A stretch of 64,000 bases of DNA, from assembly GCA_025210375.1 (NCBI GenBank), contig JAOASB010000029.1, forward strand, positions 248,001 to 312,000, in the 5' to 3' direction. Shown here piece by piece: positions 44,892-53,594 of this stretch. This DNA comes from Maledivibacter sp. (GTDB lineage: Bacteria; Bacillota; Clostridia; Peptostreptococcales; Caminicellaceae). Numbering within the stretch: position 1 is the first letter of the stretch; each line of letters opens with the position of its first letter. Both the position numbers and the translations under genes were made by a program. The notes below the pieces were generated by a model. It ran no database searches. It worked only from the letters and a program-made list of their open reading frames with translations, and was not told where the DNA came from.

Positions 44892-46166
44892 TTAATCATT
44901 TTTTGATGCGAATTTATATATTAAATAGTAAATAACCATTGAGACAATGATCCCATTAATTGGTTGTATACCTTTTTTAATACCTATAGCTACTACACTC
45001 CCAATAAACCATGAAGCAACACCAATTACATTAATACCAGCCTTGGCTTTAAAGTCCTCCGACTTGCCCCCCTTAACCAGCCAATAATCGGCAATCATAA
45101 CTCCAGCTACTGGAGGAATGGCGGAGGTTAGAATCATTAAAAAGTTTACAAAATAATTTATAATTCCTGCCACTGCAAGGACAGTTCCAAGGATTCCTGC
45201 TATTGCCGTTGCCATACTTCTTTTAGAATCATCTAGATTAAATAGGTTTGTTATAGCTAAGCCTCCAGAATAAGCGTTAACGGTATTGGTTGTCCATGTG
45301 GCCAAAATCAAAGCAATAAGCCCCAAAGAAGGAACTCCTAGCTCTGTGAGTACCATAGTTATGTCATAGGTTCCTGAAACTAAGCTCATTAACCCTCCCA
45401 TTGTAATCATTGCTATACCCGCTGGCACTACTCCAAAAACAGAGGATTTAATAACATCACCTCTACCCTTTGCATACCTTGAATAATCACCAGCAATAAC
45501 TCCTCCTAAGGCAAAGGACCCAACTGTTAAAGCTATACCTGCCAAAAAGCTCATTGGCTGAGCTGGCTGATGACTGGATAATATTTCAGTCCCATGCTTG
45601 GCAAAGGAAGCATACACTCCATATATGGATACTAAAACTAATGCAGGAACTGCTATATAATTTAAGTATTTCAAAGCATTAAAACCATAAATTGCAGTTA
45701 TAAGCATTATAAATCCCCAAATCAACGATGACATCCAAATAGGAATATTTATACCCACCGAAGATGCCAAGATTCCACTAAAGGCAGATCCACATACATT
45801 GGCTTGAAAACCAAACCACCCTAGACATGCAATACCTAAAGCAAGTGAAATAATTAGTCTTGAACCATTTTCTCCAAAGGCACTGGATGCTGCCCCTACG
45901 GTGGGAAGTCCTGTATCTGAGGCTTGCATACCTTGGAAGCACATATAAAGTACAACTATACTATAGCCTATAGCACCTGCCCAAAAAGCTTGTGCCACGG
46001 TTAAGCCCGATACCAAAAGACCACCTATCATTAATGATGGGACACATATCATTGAACCAATCCATATGAGTGCAATACTACCCCATGATTGCCTTTGTTC
46101 CATAGGTACACTTTTTAATCTTTTTTGTTTTGATGATGTTTGGTTATTTTCTGTCAATTTTTTCAT
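44892..46166 (-). CDS. NCS1-family permease (cytosine/hydantoin type)
   Basis: 424 residues with twelve predicted membrane helices, the length of CodB and Mhp1. Seen: LPTVGAASSAFGENGSRLI (about 80-98) and GDYSRYAKGRGDVIKSSVFG (about 225-245, the NCS1 substrate-side loop). The family imports cytosine, allantoin, uracil or hydantoins by sodium or proton symport. First gene of a sigma-54-dependent operon with the desulfurase-family and HyuA proteins, so a hydantoin-like nitrogen source is the natural proposal. ATG with AAGGGAG upstream. Confidence 0.93.
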   Translation of the reverse strand: MKKLTENNQTSSKQKRLKSVPMEQRQSWGSIALIWIGSMICVPSLMIGGLLVSGLTVAQAFWAGAIGYSIVVLYMCFQGMQASDTGLPTVGAASSAFGENGSRLIISLALGIACLGWFGFQANVCGSAFSGILASSVGINIPIWMSSLIWGFIMLITAIYGFNALKYLNYIAVPALVLVSIYGVYASFAKHGTEILSSHQPAQPMSFLAGIALTVGSFALGGVIAGDYSRYAKGRGDVIKSSVFGVVPAGIAMITMGGLMSLVSGTYDITMVLTELGVPSLGLIALILATWTTNTVNAYSGGLAITNLFNLDDSKRSMATAIAGILGTVLAVAGIINYFVNFLMILTSAIPPVAGVMIADYWLVKGGKSEDFKAKAGINVIGVASWFIGSVVAIGIKKGIQPINGIIVSMVIYYLIYKFASKND

Positions 46167-46200
46167 CTCCCTTCAAAATAACTAAATTAGAATTTTATAG

Positions 46201-46219
46201 AATGCAATTACTATGCCAA
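46201..46219 (-). promoter_or_regulatory. Sigma-54 (-24/-12) promoter of the permease operon
   Basis: On the minus strand TTGGCATAGTAATTGCATT: the invariant GG and GC are exactly ten bases apart, as sigma-54 requires. It lies 35 bases before the permease start and faces away from the NtrC-type activator gene. Confidence 0.85.
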
Positions 46220-46474
46220 GAATAATTATTGATTTTGACCAAATTTTATATATTTTCTTTAATTTTCATAATTTTTTCTCATTATTTTTTATAAAAACAT
46301 CTTCTAATATATATACTTTTCTCGTATTTTCTCATAAAAAATATATTTTTCTCTCTATTTCTTATCTTTTTAAAAAACATTTTACTTATGATAAAATGAG
46401 AACAAAACTGAGAAACATAGATTTTTTCACCCCTATAATTTATTTTTGAGAATTTTCATGAAAGGAATGTATTT
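46220..46474. promoter_or_regulatory. Divergent regulatory region, very AT-rich, with repeated TTCTCA/TGAGAA
   Basis: This is most of the 308-bp gap between permease operon and activator gene. It holds several TTTTCTCAT (near 46273 and 46336) and inverted TGAGAA motifs (near 46396, 46410 and 46447). They are candidate upstream activator sites, but high AT content makes chance copies possible. Confidence 0.4.
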
Positions 46475-48121
46475 ATGAAAACAATATCACCTTCTATTTT
46501 TCTCACCAGCTTAGCCAAGGGATTGGATTGTACTATTTATTACTTTGATGAAGAAAAAACCTTAATGAAGGCAAGAAGTAGGCATTCAATGACCTTTAAA
46601 TCCCTTTATACTCTGAGTAAAGGGCAAAGAAAAGAATTTATCGCTAGCACGCATCCTATTATCAAAACATGGGAGACTACTTTTGAAGGCAGCAATATCA
46701 ATATCCAAGGGATTTACACTCCTATTCTCGATGAAAAAAAAGGTCTATTATGGTTATTTTTTAAGGAGTATAAAGATTTCAGCTTAACCAAGGACTCATA
46801 TTTAGATTTTGATGATAATTTAGTAAATATGCTTAACACATTATGCGAAACAATTACTTTACTAATATCTTTAGATGATATAAAGGAAAAAAATTCCCTC
46901 TACAGTCAATCAGCCGCTTTTATTGGAAACCTAATATCCAATGGACTTATGCTTTATGATAAGGAAGATAAACTTTTATTTTATAACAAATCAGCGGAAA
47001 GAATGGGTATAACAAATATCGATTCCACTAAATTATCGAACAATAAAATCTTCAATATGAATACTAATGAGTTGTATTTAGGAAACAAATTAGTGGGGAA
47101 ACTAAAATACACTTCAAATCAAGCTAATTTTAAAAACAACTTAGAATATGAAAAAAACTCAATTAAAAGCTTTAATAAAATCATTGGAAAAGATCCTAGA
47201 ATCAACAGAGTATTATCCATTGTTAATCAAGTGGCACCAACCGATGGCACCGTACTTTTGAGGGGTGAAAGTGGTACAGGCAAAGAGGAATATGCAAAAT
47301 TAATACACACCCTAAGTAATAGAAGGAATAGACCATTTATAGCTTTAAACTGTGCGGCAATACCCGAAAATCTTCTTGAAAGCGAACTCTTCGGATATGA
47401 GGGTGGTTCCTTCACAGGAGCAAAAAAAGAAGGAAAAATAGGTAAATTCCAAATGGCTGATACGGGAACTCTATTTTTAGATGAAATAGGAGATATGCCT
47501 ACTTCTATACAAGTCAAATTATTGAGGGTATTGCAGGAAAGATATATCGAACCCGTGGGAAGCAATAAAGAAATCCCCATAGATGTAAGGATAATTTGTG
47601 CTACACATCAAAACTTAGAAGATAAAATAGCTATGAATGAATTTAGAGAGGATCTTTATTATCGCATAAATGTAATTCCAATAGATATTCCTTCATTAAA
47701 CAATAGACATGATGATATAGAGCTTTTATTGACATACTACGTTAAAAAATACTGCATTTCCCAAAGGAAGGGCTTCATGGCATTCTCCTATGCTGCAATG
47801 AAGATTTTAAAAAACTATCACTGGCAAGGAAATATAAGAGAATTAATGAATGTTATTGAGTATTGTGTTACTATGTCAAATAAAAGCATTATAGATGTAT
47901 CGGATTTACCTGCATATATTAAAAACGATAAGCCTACTGGTACTCAAAATCTCTCAACAAGTAGAAATCAAAGACCTAACAGACCCACAGCGGAAGAATT
48001 ATATGAGCTTGTAAGGCAATTCGGGAAAGACACAGAGGGTAAAAAGAATTTAGCTAAGCACCTAGATATAAGCCTAGCAACATTATATAGATGGCTTTCT
48101 AAATATAATATAAAAAACTAA
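46475..48121 (+). CDS. Sigma-54-dependent activator of the NtrC family
   Basis: 548 residues. N-terminal GAF-like sensor (about 1-130) and a PAS-like segment (about 145-195, NLISNGLMLYDKEDKLLFYNKSAERM). AAA+ domain (about 225-460) has Walker A GESGTGKEEYAK, the sigma-54 loop GGSFTGAKKEGKIGKF (GAFTGA with Ala to Ser), Walker B TLFLDEIGDM, and arginine finger FREDLYYRINV. Fis-type helix-turn-helix at the end (GKKNLAKHLDISLATLYRWL). Controls the divergent sigma-54 promoter. No receiver domain, so it probably senses a small molecule. RBS GAAAGGA before the ATG. Confidence 0.95.
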   Translation: MKTISPSIFLTSLAKGLDCTIYYFDEEKTLMKARSRHSMTFKSLYTLSKGQRKEFIASTHPIIKTWETTFEGSNINIQGIYTPILDEKKGLLWLFFKEYKDFSLTKDSYLDFDDNLVNMLNTLCETITLLISLDDIKEKNSLYSQSAAFIGNLISNGLMLYDKEDKLLFYNKSAERMGITNIDSTKLSNNKIFNMNTNELYLGNKLVGKLKYTSNQANFKNNLEYEKNSIKSFNKIIGKDPRINRVLSIVNQVAPTDGTVLLRGESGTGKEEYAKLIHTLSNRRNRPFIALNCAAIPENLLESELFGYEGGSFTGAKKEGKIGKFQMADTGTLFLDEIGDMPTSIQVKLLRVLQERYIEPVGSNKEIPIDVRIICATHQNLEDKIAMNEFREDLYYRINVIPIDIPSLNNRHDDIELLLTYYVKKYCISQRKGFMAFSYAAMKILKNYHWQGNIRELMNVIEYCVTMSNKSIIDVSDLPAYIKNDKPTGTQNLSTSRNQRPNRPTAEELYELVRQFGKDTEGKKNLAKHLDISLATLYRWLSKYNIKN

Positions 48122-48152
48122 TTTCATTTTCAATACTTTTAGGAGGATACTT

Positions 48153-49253
48153 ATGAAGCATATAGATTTAAACTGGATAAAGCCCTTGTTTTTAGGCAGT
48201 ATTTTTTTAGGTGTTGGTGGAGGGGGAAAAGCTAACAATATATTGTCTTTCTGTGAGGAGATTTTTTCAAAGGGATTAACTATTCCACTGCTAGACATTG
48301 AGGATTTAGAGGAAACCAATAATTATGCTGCGGTGGGTTTAATAGGATCTCCAGAGGTAATTGATGATTTTTATTGTACGGGTAAGGAAGGAATAAAAGC
48401 CTTGGAAACATTACAATCCATTACCAAGGCTGAGGTTAAGGGCATTTTCACCCTTGAATGTGCAGGTGTTAATGTACTATACCCCATTCTTGTTGCTAGC
48501 TTATTAGAACTTCCCTTTATTGATGGTGATAGTATGGGTAGAGCATTTCCAGAGCTTCAAATGACGACATTCCATTTAAACAAGCAGCCTTTGATGCCCT
48601 TTATACTTTGCAATACTGGGCTAAGAATATACGAATACTATGATGTTGATAATTTTTTACTTGATTTAAATATACGTCATGTTCTAAGTGAGTATAATAA
48701 TATTGGTTTCTTTGCTTCCTGTGCTTCAAAGGGCAGCAGCTTAAGAAAAATGTTGATTCCAAGAACTCTATCTTTTACCTATGAAATAGGTAAAGTTTTC
48801 ATGGATATTTCATCCTATGAGGATATTATAAATAATTTAATAAAGTCCACTAAAAATTCAATTTACGGAGCTAGTATTGAATTATTTCTAGGAGAAATTG
48901 ATAATATAGAAAATGTTGACCATAAAAACTGGCAATCAATTTATATGAAGGGTATAAAGCATTATAAAGGAGAAGCGTTTCAAATTTTGACCCAGAACGA
49001 AAATCTAATAGCCTATAAAAACAATGCCCTAGCAGCAATGGCACCGGATTTGATTAGCTTAATAAGCTTGGATACATTAACACCTATTAGCAATAACGAT
49101 TTATCCAAAGGGATGAAAGTAGCTGTTATAGGGACACCAGCTCCCCTTGTATGGAAAACCATAGATGGATTGAATATTGTTGGCCCTAAATGCTTTGGCT
49201 ATAAATCCCCCTACAAGCCTTTAGAAAAGCTTTATTTTAACTATTACTATTAA
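48153..49253 (+). CDS. Second DUF917/S-methyl thiohydantoin desulfurase-family protein, diverged
   Basis: 366 residues. Same fold and landmarks as the protein at 43776: LGVGGGGKANNI (about 19), ECAGVNVLYPILVASLLELP (about 110; usual AGGVNS reads CAGVNV), DGDSMGRAFPELQMTTFH (about 128) and MAPDLISLISLDTLTP. It is otherwise far from the first copy and much richer in Phe, Tyr, Asn and Ile. It starts 31 bases after the activator stop with AGGAGG upstream, so it is co-transcribed with the regulator rather than with the operon it controls. A regulatory or altered-substrate role is possible. Confidence 0.87.
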   Translation: MKHIDLNWIKPLFLGSIFLGVGGGGKANNILSFCEEIFSKGLTIPLLDIEDLEETNNYAAVGLIGSPEVIDDFYCTGKEGIKALETLQSITKAEVKGIFTLECAGVNVLYPILVASLLELPFIDGDSMGRAFPELQMTTFHLNKQPLMPFILCNTGLRIYEYYDVDNFLLDLNIRHVLSEYNNIGFFASCASKGSSLRKMLIPRTLSFTYEIGKVFMDISSYEDIINNLIKSTKNSIYGASIELFLGEIDNIENVDHKNWQSIYMKGIKHYKGEAFQILTQNENLIAYKNNALAAMAPDLISLISLDTLTPISNNDLSKGMKVAVIGTPAPLVWKTIDGLNIVGPKCFGYKSPYKPLEKLYFNYYY

Positions 49254-49267
49254 TTTAGGTGATGATT

Positions 49268-50566
49268 ATGAAAGGAAATCTTGTAATTATTATAGATGAT
49301 ATGAATATTGATTTGGTATTTGGAGTCTCTAATATCCCTGTAGCATCTATTAATAAAAGCCACAATAAAATATCGGAATTAAAAAATCTTTTATCGACCT
49401 TTTTGAATTCTAATTCCATTGATTTTAACAACATTAGAAATGTTATATTCGTTATAGATTTCACAAAATTTATTAAGGATATTAAAAAATGCTCCTTCGG
49501 ATATATCAGAATAGGGGATGTTACAAATAGTAAACTTGAGACAAAGGAATTCATGAAGAATATATCCTTAGATATATATAATCTTAGTATTTCGGATTCC
49601 CATTCAAATGGAAAAAATAAAGAGTTGAAAAATTTTCTTGAATATTTAAGGGAAAGAGGAATAAATAAGATCGCCCTAAGTAGTTCCTTTTCAGCCCTTA
49701 ATCCCCATAAGGAGAAGAGCTTGATCCAAGATATAAATAGGATGTTTCCAAATACCTTTACCATATATCCATCCTATAGTTACAGTAGCTTTAATTATAT
49801 GCTTAGGGAAAATGCAATGTTTTTAGATTTGCTTTTATTCGATACAGTTAATAATTTCCTCACCACAATTAACCAAATGTTTAATGATTTAGGCATTAAT
49901 TCATCAATCTATTTTATGAAGGGTAGTGGGACATTAACCAGCTTAAGAATCGCATCAATATCTCCAATCTTTACATGGCAATCATTATTTTCTAGTCAAT
50001 TAATAGGTGCCAGTATCGCCACTGGAGAAAAGGATGCCTTTGTATTAACCAATCATGGCCAAGAGATGAAGTTGGGTATAATCCAAAATAAATTACCAAA
50101 ACTTTCCGATACCTTTAGTAATTTTCAAGGACTACATATACCAAATTTTTTTCCGAAATGTAGTTTTACAAATGTTTCACAGTATAATAGAACATGTTAT
50201 AGCTTTCTGAAATCCAATAATCCTTTTACAGGGCCTGTTCCAATAATCAATTTTGTAGAGGATTTATATTTACATAAGCCCCTTCTTACATATCCAATAA
50301 TAAATGTCAAAAAATATTCTTCAACCTTGGCTCAAGGGGCTTTAAACTCCTTTTTTCAGCTAGAGCTAACCAGTATAGTAGCTACATCTGATCCTAATAT
50401 CATCAAGGCAGAGAAAATAGCATTAATTGAAAAATCTAAAAGGATATTGGAAAAGGATAAAATCAAACTTAAAGCTATTAATTATGTATACGAAATAAAT
50501 CCTATCAAGTATGTATTAAAGAATGCTTTTTACATAAAATTGTATGTTAAAGGTGATATAGACTAA
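49268..50566 (+). CDS. Degenerate HyuA-like protein without nucleotide-binding motifs
   Basis: 432 residues. By position and by the weak frame of HyuA it is the partner of the DUF917 protein before it. The region SSIYFMKGSGTLTSLRIASI ... FSSQLIGASIATGEKDAFVL aligns with the HyuA stretch NDGTLMSAEYTKRFPILTVA ... SIRGASFLSKMKNAIVL. The phosphate motifs are gone: the N terminus reads LVIIIDDMNIDL where HyuA has GVDVGGTNTD, and LTNHGQEMKLG replaces LDVGGTTSDIG. I conclude a catalytically dead paralogue. The intact long frame and good start (AGGTGATG) show it is not a decaying pseudogene. It ends just before a family D element. Confidence 0.72.
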   Translation: MKGNLVIIIDDMNIDLVFGVSNIPVASINKSHNKISELKNLLSTFLNSNSIDFNNIRNVIFVIDFTKFIKDIKKCSFGYIRIGDVTNSKLETKEFMKNISLDIYNLSISDSHSNGKNKELKNFLEYLRERGINKIALSSSFSALNPHKEKSLIQDINRMFPNTFTIYPSYSYSSFNYMLRENAMFLDLLLFDTVNNFLTTINQMFNDLGINSSIYFMKGSGTLTSLRIASISPIFTWQSLFSSQLIGASIATGEKDAFVLTNHGQEMKLGIIQNKLPKLSDTFSNFQGLHIPNFFPKCSFTNVSQYNRTCYSFLKSNNPFTGPVPIINFVEDLYLHKPLLTYPIINVKKYSSTLAQGALNSFFQLELTSIVATSDPNIIKAEKIALIEKSKRILEKDKIKLKAINYVYEINPIKYVLKNAFYIKLYVKGDID

Positions 50567-50569
50567 AAC

Positions 50570-50762
50570 AAATGCGTTTTGGACGCATTTCAGGCTACCT
50601 AAAAACCCGAATTTCTTCGTTGTTACTGAAACCAAGAACCCTTACGTATGTCTATATACGCCGCGGCCTCTCGGTTTCAGCACGCCTCGAACTTCGAATT
50701 ATTAGACAGCCTGACATCTTGTTGACTTTGTCAACAATCTGAAATGCGTCTTGGACGCATTT
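50570..50762 (+). repeat. Family D 151-bp element inside a duplicated terminator, copy 2
   Basis: Core 50591-50741 is 151 bp, flanked by 21-bp hairpins AAATGCGTTTTGGACGCATTT (50570-50590) and the same with one base changed (50742-50762). The left hairpin begins four bases after the HyuA-like stop codon. Same relative orientation to the gene as the other two copies. Confidence 0.85.
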
Positions 50763-50850
50763 ATAGTTGTAAGTTTTAAGTTCTAAGCTTTAGGGTCATC
50801 CCTTTAGAGGTTTTTAAAAAATATATAAAATTAGGCTATATTGGAATATA

Positions 50851-51330
50851 TCATTTTATTATATCTTCTAGCTGTCCTTCAATTATATTAATTAGGTCCC
50901 TTACCCTTAGCTCCATTTGGGCTCCTATTTTTCCTGCACTTACGATAATCTCATGAATTTCGCCTGCACTAATATCTATAAAGGTTTTATAGCTTTTCTT
51001 CATTCCTATTGGAGAGCATCCTCCTCTAATATAGCCAGTCACCTTTAATATTTCCTTAACGGGAATCAATTCAACCTTTTTTTCTCCAGATACCCTTGCA
51101 GCTTTTTTTAAATCCAACTCCTCAGCCACGGGTATTACAAAAACATAAATATTTTTGCTATTTCCTTGAACTACAAGGGTCTTATATACGTGCTTCGGGT
51201 CTTTGCCTATTTTAGCTGCTACTGATATACCATCTATCTTCCCATCGTTTTTGTCATAATTAAAGATACTATAATCAATATCATTTTGATCTAGAATCCG
51301 CATGGCATTTGTTTTTTTAGCTTTAGCCAT
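50851..51330 (-). CDS. ybaK: Cys-tRNA(Pro)/aminoacyl-tRNA deacylase
   Basis: 159 residues, full YbaK/EbsC fold. Seen: DYSIFNYDKNDG (about 17), GKDPKHVYKTLVVQG (about 41-55; the catalytic Lys and thioester-handling region), IPVAEELDLKKAARVSGEKKVEL (about 66) and GGCSPIGMKKSYKTFID (about 105, substrate-side loop). It removes Cys wrongly attached to tRNA-Pro. Start at ATG 51330 (MAKAKK) since GGGGAGTG lies upstream; three codons upstream are possible. Single gene between two convergent ends. Confidence 0.94.
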   Translation of the reverse strand: MAKAKKTNAMRILDQNDIDYSIFNYDKNDGKIDGISVAAKIGKDPKHVYKTLVVQGNSKNIYVFVIPVAEELDLKKAARVSGEKKVELIPVKEILKVTGYIRGGCSPIGMKKSYKTFIDISAGEIHEIIVSAGKIGAQMELRVRDLINIIEGQLEDIIK

Positions 51331-51408
51331 ATATATCACTCCCCACTACATTATGATTATATATATTTTACCAAAAAAACAAAGTTAACAGCTATAGTTT
51401 AAAATAAA

Positions 51409-52440
51409 CTACGATATGCCCTTTTTGGTTAAGACTGAATTTATAGTTACTTTATCTTGTTCCAACCTATTTATGGCAGTACCCACAATCTCAAATATTA
51501 GATCTTCGTAGGATAAACCTGCCTTTAACGCCATCTTGGGTAAATCACTATACTGGGGCTTTAACCCTGGCAAACTATTTATTTCAAGTATATAGGGCTT
51601 ATTTCCCCTTAGTCTTATATCTATCCTCGCAAAATCTTTACAACCAAGGACATCAAATGCTCTCTTAGCATTATACTTTACCGATTGTTGGATTTGAGGA
51701 TTTAATGGAGCCGGGCATAAATATTTTGTTTTTTTATCAAACTTAGATTTTACTTCAAATGTATAAAATTTACCAAATTCTTCAGGAATATCCTCAAAAT
51801 CAATCTCCATTATAGGAAGAAACTCCTTTTGATTTCCATTCCCAATTAAAGCCACTGTCAATTCTCTACCTTCTATAAACTCTTCAACCAAAACAGGTGG
51901 TCGATATTCTTTAAGTAAGCTTTTCACTTTTTTAATTAGATCCCTTTCATTGTATACTACACTATCCTTGTGGATACCAAATCCCGAGCCTTCACAAGAA
52001 GGTTTTACGATCAGTGGAAATTTTAGGTTCGAGTCTAATTTCTCTTTTATAGTATTGAATATTTGAAATGCAGGTGTAGAAATGTTATTATAATCAAATA
52101 TTTGTTTTGCAATGGATTTACTTAAAGCTAGGGAATGTCCCAAAATTCCCGATCCAACATATGGTATCCCTAGCATTTCTAGAATTGCCGGTACATGCGA
52201 TTGTCTACATTCTCCTCGAATGCCAGTACATAATGGAAAAGCTAAATCAATTTTACTATCCCTTAAATTCTGGATAATATTTTTATCAGCTATAATTTCT
52301 ACTACATCATATCTCTTTTTTAATACCCTACATACTTCCTCTTTTGTTTTTTGTTTCTGGTTATCAGCACACCTTGTCTCTATTGTATTCCCAACAATCC
52401 CATGTGACTGATCAAAAATCACCCCAATCTTTAATCCCAT
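51409..52440 (-). CDS. D-alanine-D-alanine ligase-family ATP-grasp enzyme
   Basis: 343 residues, ATP-grasp fold. Seen: GIPYVGSGILGHSLALSKSIAKQIF (about 100-124), LIVKPSCEGSGFGI (about 150; ATP loop), LVEEFIEGRELTVALIG (about 185), and FARIDIRLRGNKPYILEINSLPGL (about 275-298; metal site). Relatives make D-Ala-D-Ala or amino-acid conjugates. The N-terminal part (IGVIFDQSHGIVGN) departs from cell-wall Ddl, and no mur genes are near, so a side-pathway ligase is possible. Start at ATG 52440 after AGGGGG; the longer frame would be encoded by repeat family C. Confidence 0.85.
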   Translation of the reverse strand: MGLKIGVIFDQSHGIVGNTIETRCADNQKQKTKEEVCRVLKKRYDVVEIIADKNIIQNLRDSKIDLAFPLCTGIRGECRQSHVPAILEMLGIPYVGSGILGHSLALSKSIAKQIFDYNNISTPAFQIFNTIKEKLDSNLKFPLIVKPSCEGSGFGIHKDSVVYNERDLIKKVKSLLKEYRPPVLVEEFIEGRELTVALIGNGNQKEFLPIMEIDFEDIPEEFGKFYTFEVKSKFDKKTKYLCPAPLNPQIQQSVKYNAKRAFDVLGCKDFARIDIRLRGNKPYILEINSLPGLKPQYSDLPKMALKAGLSYEDLIFEIVGTAINRLEQDKVTINSVLTKKGIS

Positions 52441-52454
52441 TCTGCTTCCCCCTT

Positions 52455-52510
52455 TAGGCAAATTCAAAAACAAACTAATCATATTACTCACCATTTTGAT
52501 TATTTCGTAA
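52455..52510 (-). repeat. Repeat family C, copy 2 (upstream of ligase RBS)
   Basis: About 56 bp matching the copies at 14794 and 63726 (TAGGCAAATTCAAAAA, ACTAATCATATTAC, TTTTGATTATTT). On the minus strand it ends 14 bases before the ligase start. Confidence 0.65.
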
Positions 52511-52562
52511 CCTGACTTGTTCATTTTTTCCCTATGCCTTATTCCTTATATTTGTAAATAAT

Positions 52563-52645
52563 AATTAAGGAAATTAAATAATTAGCTTCTACAAAACCCG
52601 TCCACTATAGATATTACCCAAAGCCATACCCTATAATATCATGTA
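52563..52645. repeat. Repeat family B, degenerate copy
   Basis: Weak but ordered similarity to the first half of the MITE-like element (AAGGAAATTAAATAATTAGC, TTCTACA, CCACTATA, AAGCCATACC). No second terminal repeat seen. Confidence 0.45.
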
Positions 52646-52784
52646 ATTGTACTAAATAAGAGTCAAGTTGAATATGTTCCAACATAATTATACCATATAA
52701 GTCATTTTTGTTAAATTTTATACTCCCATCCTAATATTTCAAGAAATATATACATAGTAAGTTGTTCTATTTTCTATTTTCATA

Positions 52785-53504
52785 TTAATCATTAACTACA
52801 GCCTGCTGAAATAGCTCATTTAAAAATATATTATATTCTCCTTCAGCTTTTGTGATTTCAAGTTTTTCTGTAAAATAATCTCCTAACTTCTTCTCTAGTT
52901 GAATAATGTTTTGACCTAGCTTATCTTTTCTATAAAGATAGTTTTTCAGTAAGGTATATTCCTTCCTTGTAATAGAATATTTATAGTTGCTTTTTTCACT
53001 AGCTTTTATTTCCAAAGGTCCGTAAATCCCATTTTTTTCTTCTACTATAACAATGGTAGACGCGATATTATCACCTACTCTTTTGTGTTGTTTTGAAAAA
53101 AACATTAACACAACACCTACTCCATATAGATCTATTATGATTCTAAATAGATTTCTAATTATGGAATGCTTTATGGTTATCGGTTGTCCATTATTTCGAA
53201 TGGTTCTAAGTCCAAAAATCTTTTTACCAGGTGTCATTCCATTCATAGCCATTTCAAATATTATAAAATATCCATAAACAATTACCCATATGACAAGGAT
53301 AGCTGCACCTATTACCCATCCTTGATAGTCCTCGTACAACTCTGCTGGATCTATTTTAAAAGCAACTAAGGTTATTATTATTACTGCTATCGCTAGGGTT
53401 TGAATAAGTATATCTATGACTGCAGCTGCAGCTCTAGCACCTAACCCCGCCAGCCTGTACTCAATCTCAATATTTTCAGGAGTTGTAATTCTTATCTTAT
53501 TCAT
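52785..53504 (-). CDS. RDD-family membrane protein
   Basis: 239 residues. RDD domain (about 1-165) with three or four membrane helices: TPENIEIEYRLAGLGARAAAAVIDILIQ at the start and GMTPGKKIFGLRTIRNNGQPI in the middle, the two conserved Arg/Asp blocks. A soluble charged tail follows (about 165-239). RDD proteins of this type are a standard partner of the MoxR/DUF58/SpoIIM-like cluster that begins just to the right, so it is probably part of the same membrane system. Confidence 0.92.
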   Translation of the reverse strand: MNKIRITTPENIEIEYRLAGLGARAAAAVIDILIQTLAIAVIIITLVAFKIDPAELYEDYQGWVIGAAILVIWVIVYGYFIIFEMAMNGMTPGKKIFGLRTIRNNGQPITIKHSIIRNLFRIIIDLYGVGVVLMFFSKQHKRVGDNIASTIVIVEEKNGIYGPLEIKASEKSNYKYSITRKEYTLLKNYLYRKDKLGQNIIQLEKKLGDYFTEKLEITKAEGEYNIFLNELFQQAVVND

Positions 53505-53594
53505 ATTTTTCCCTCCATTTTCTAATAGATTATAAATTTACCCATTTATTTCTAATTACTAATTTGATACAATAGGTTGATAGAGGTGATAATT

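Noticed and set aside
49268..50566. Pseudogene call for the HyuA-like frame
   Set aside because: The frame is intact over 432 codons with a good start; only the nucleotide motifs have changed.
50760..50850. Terminator after the ybaK gene (AGGGTCATCCCT)
   Set aside because: The stem is only four base pairs long and the longer flanks do not pair.
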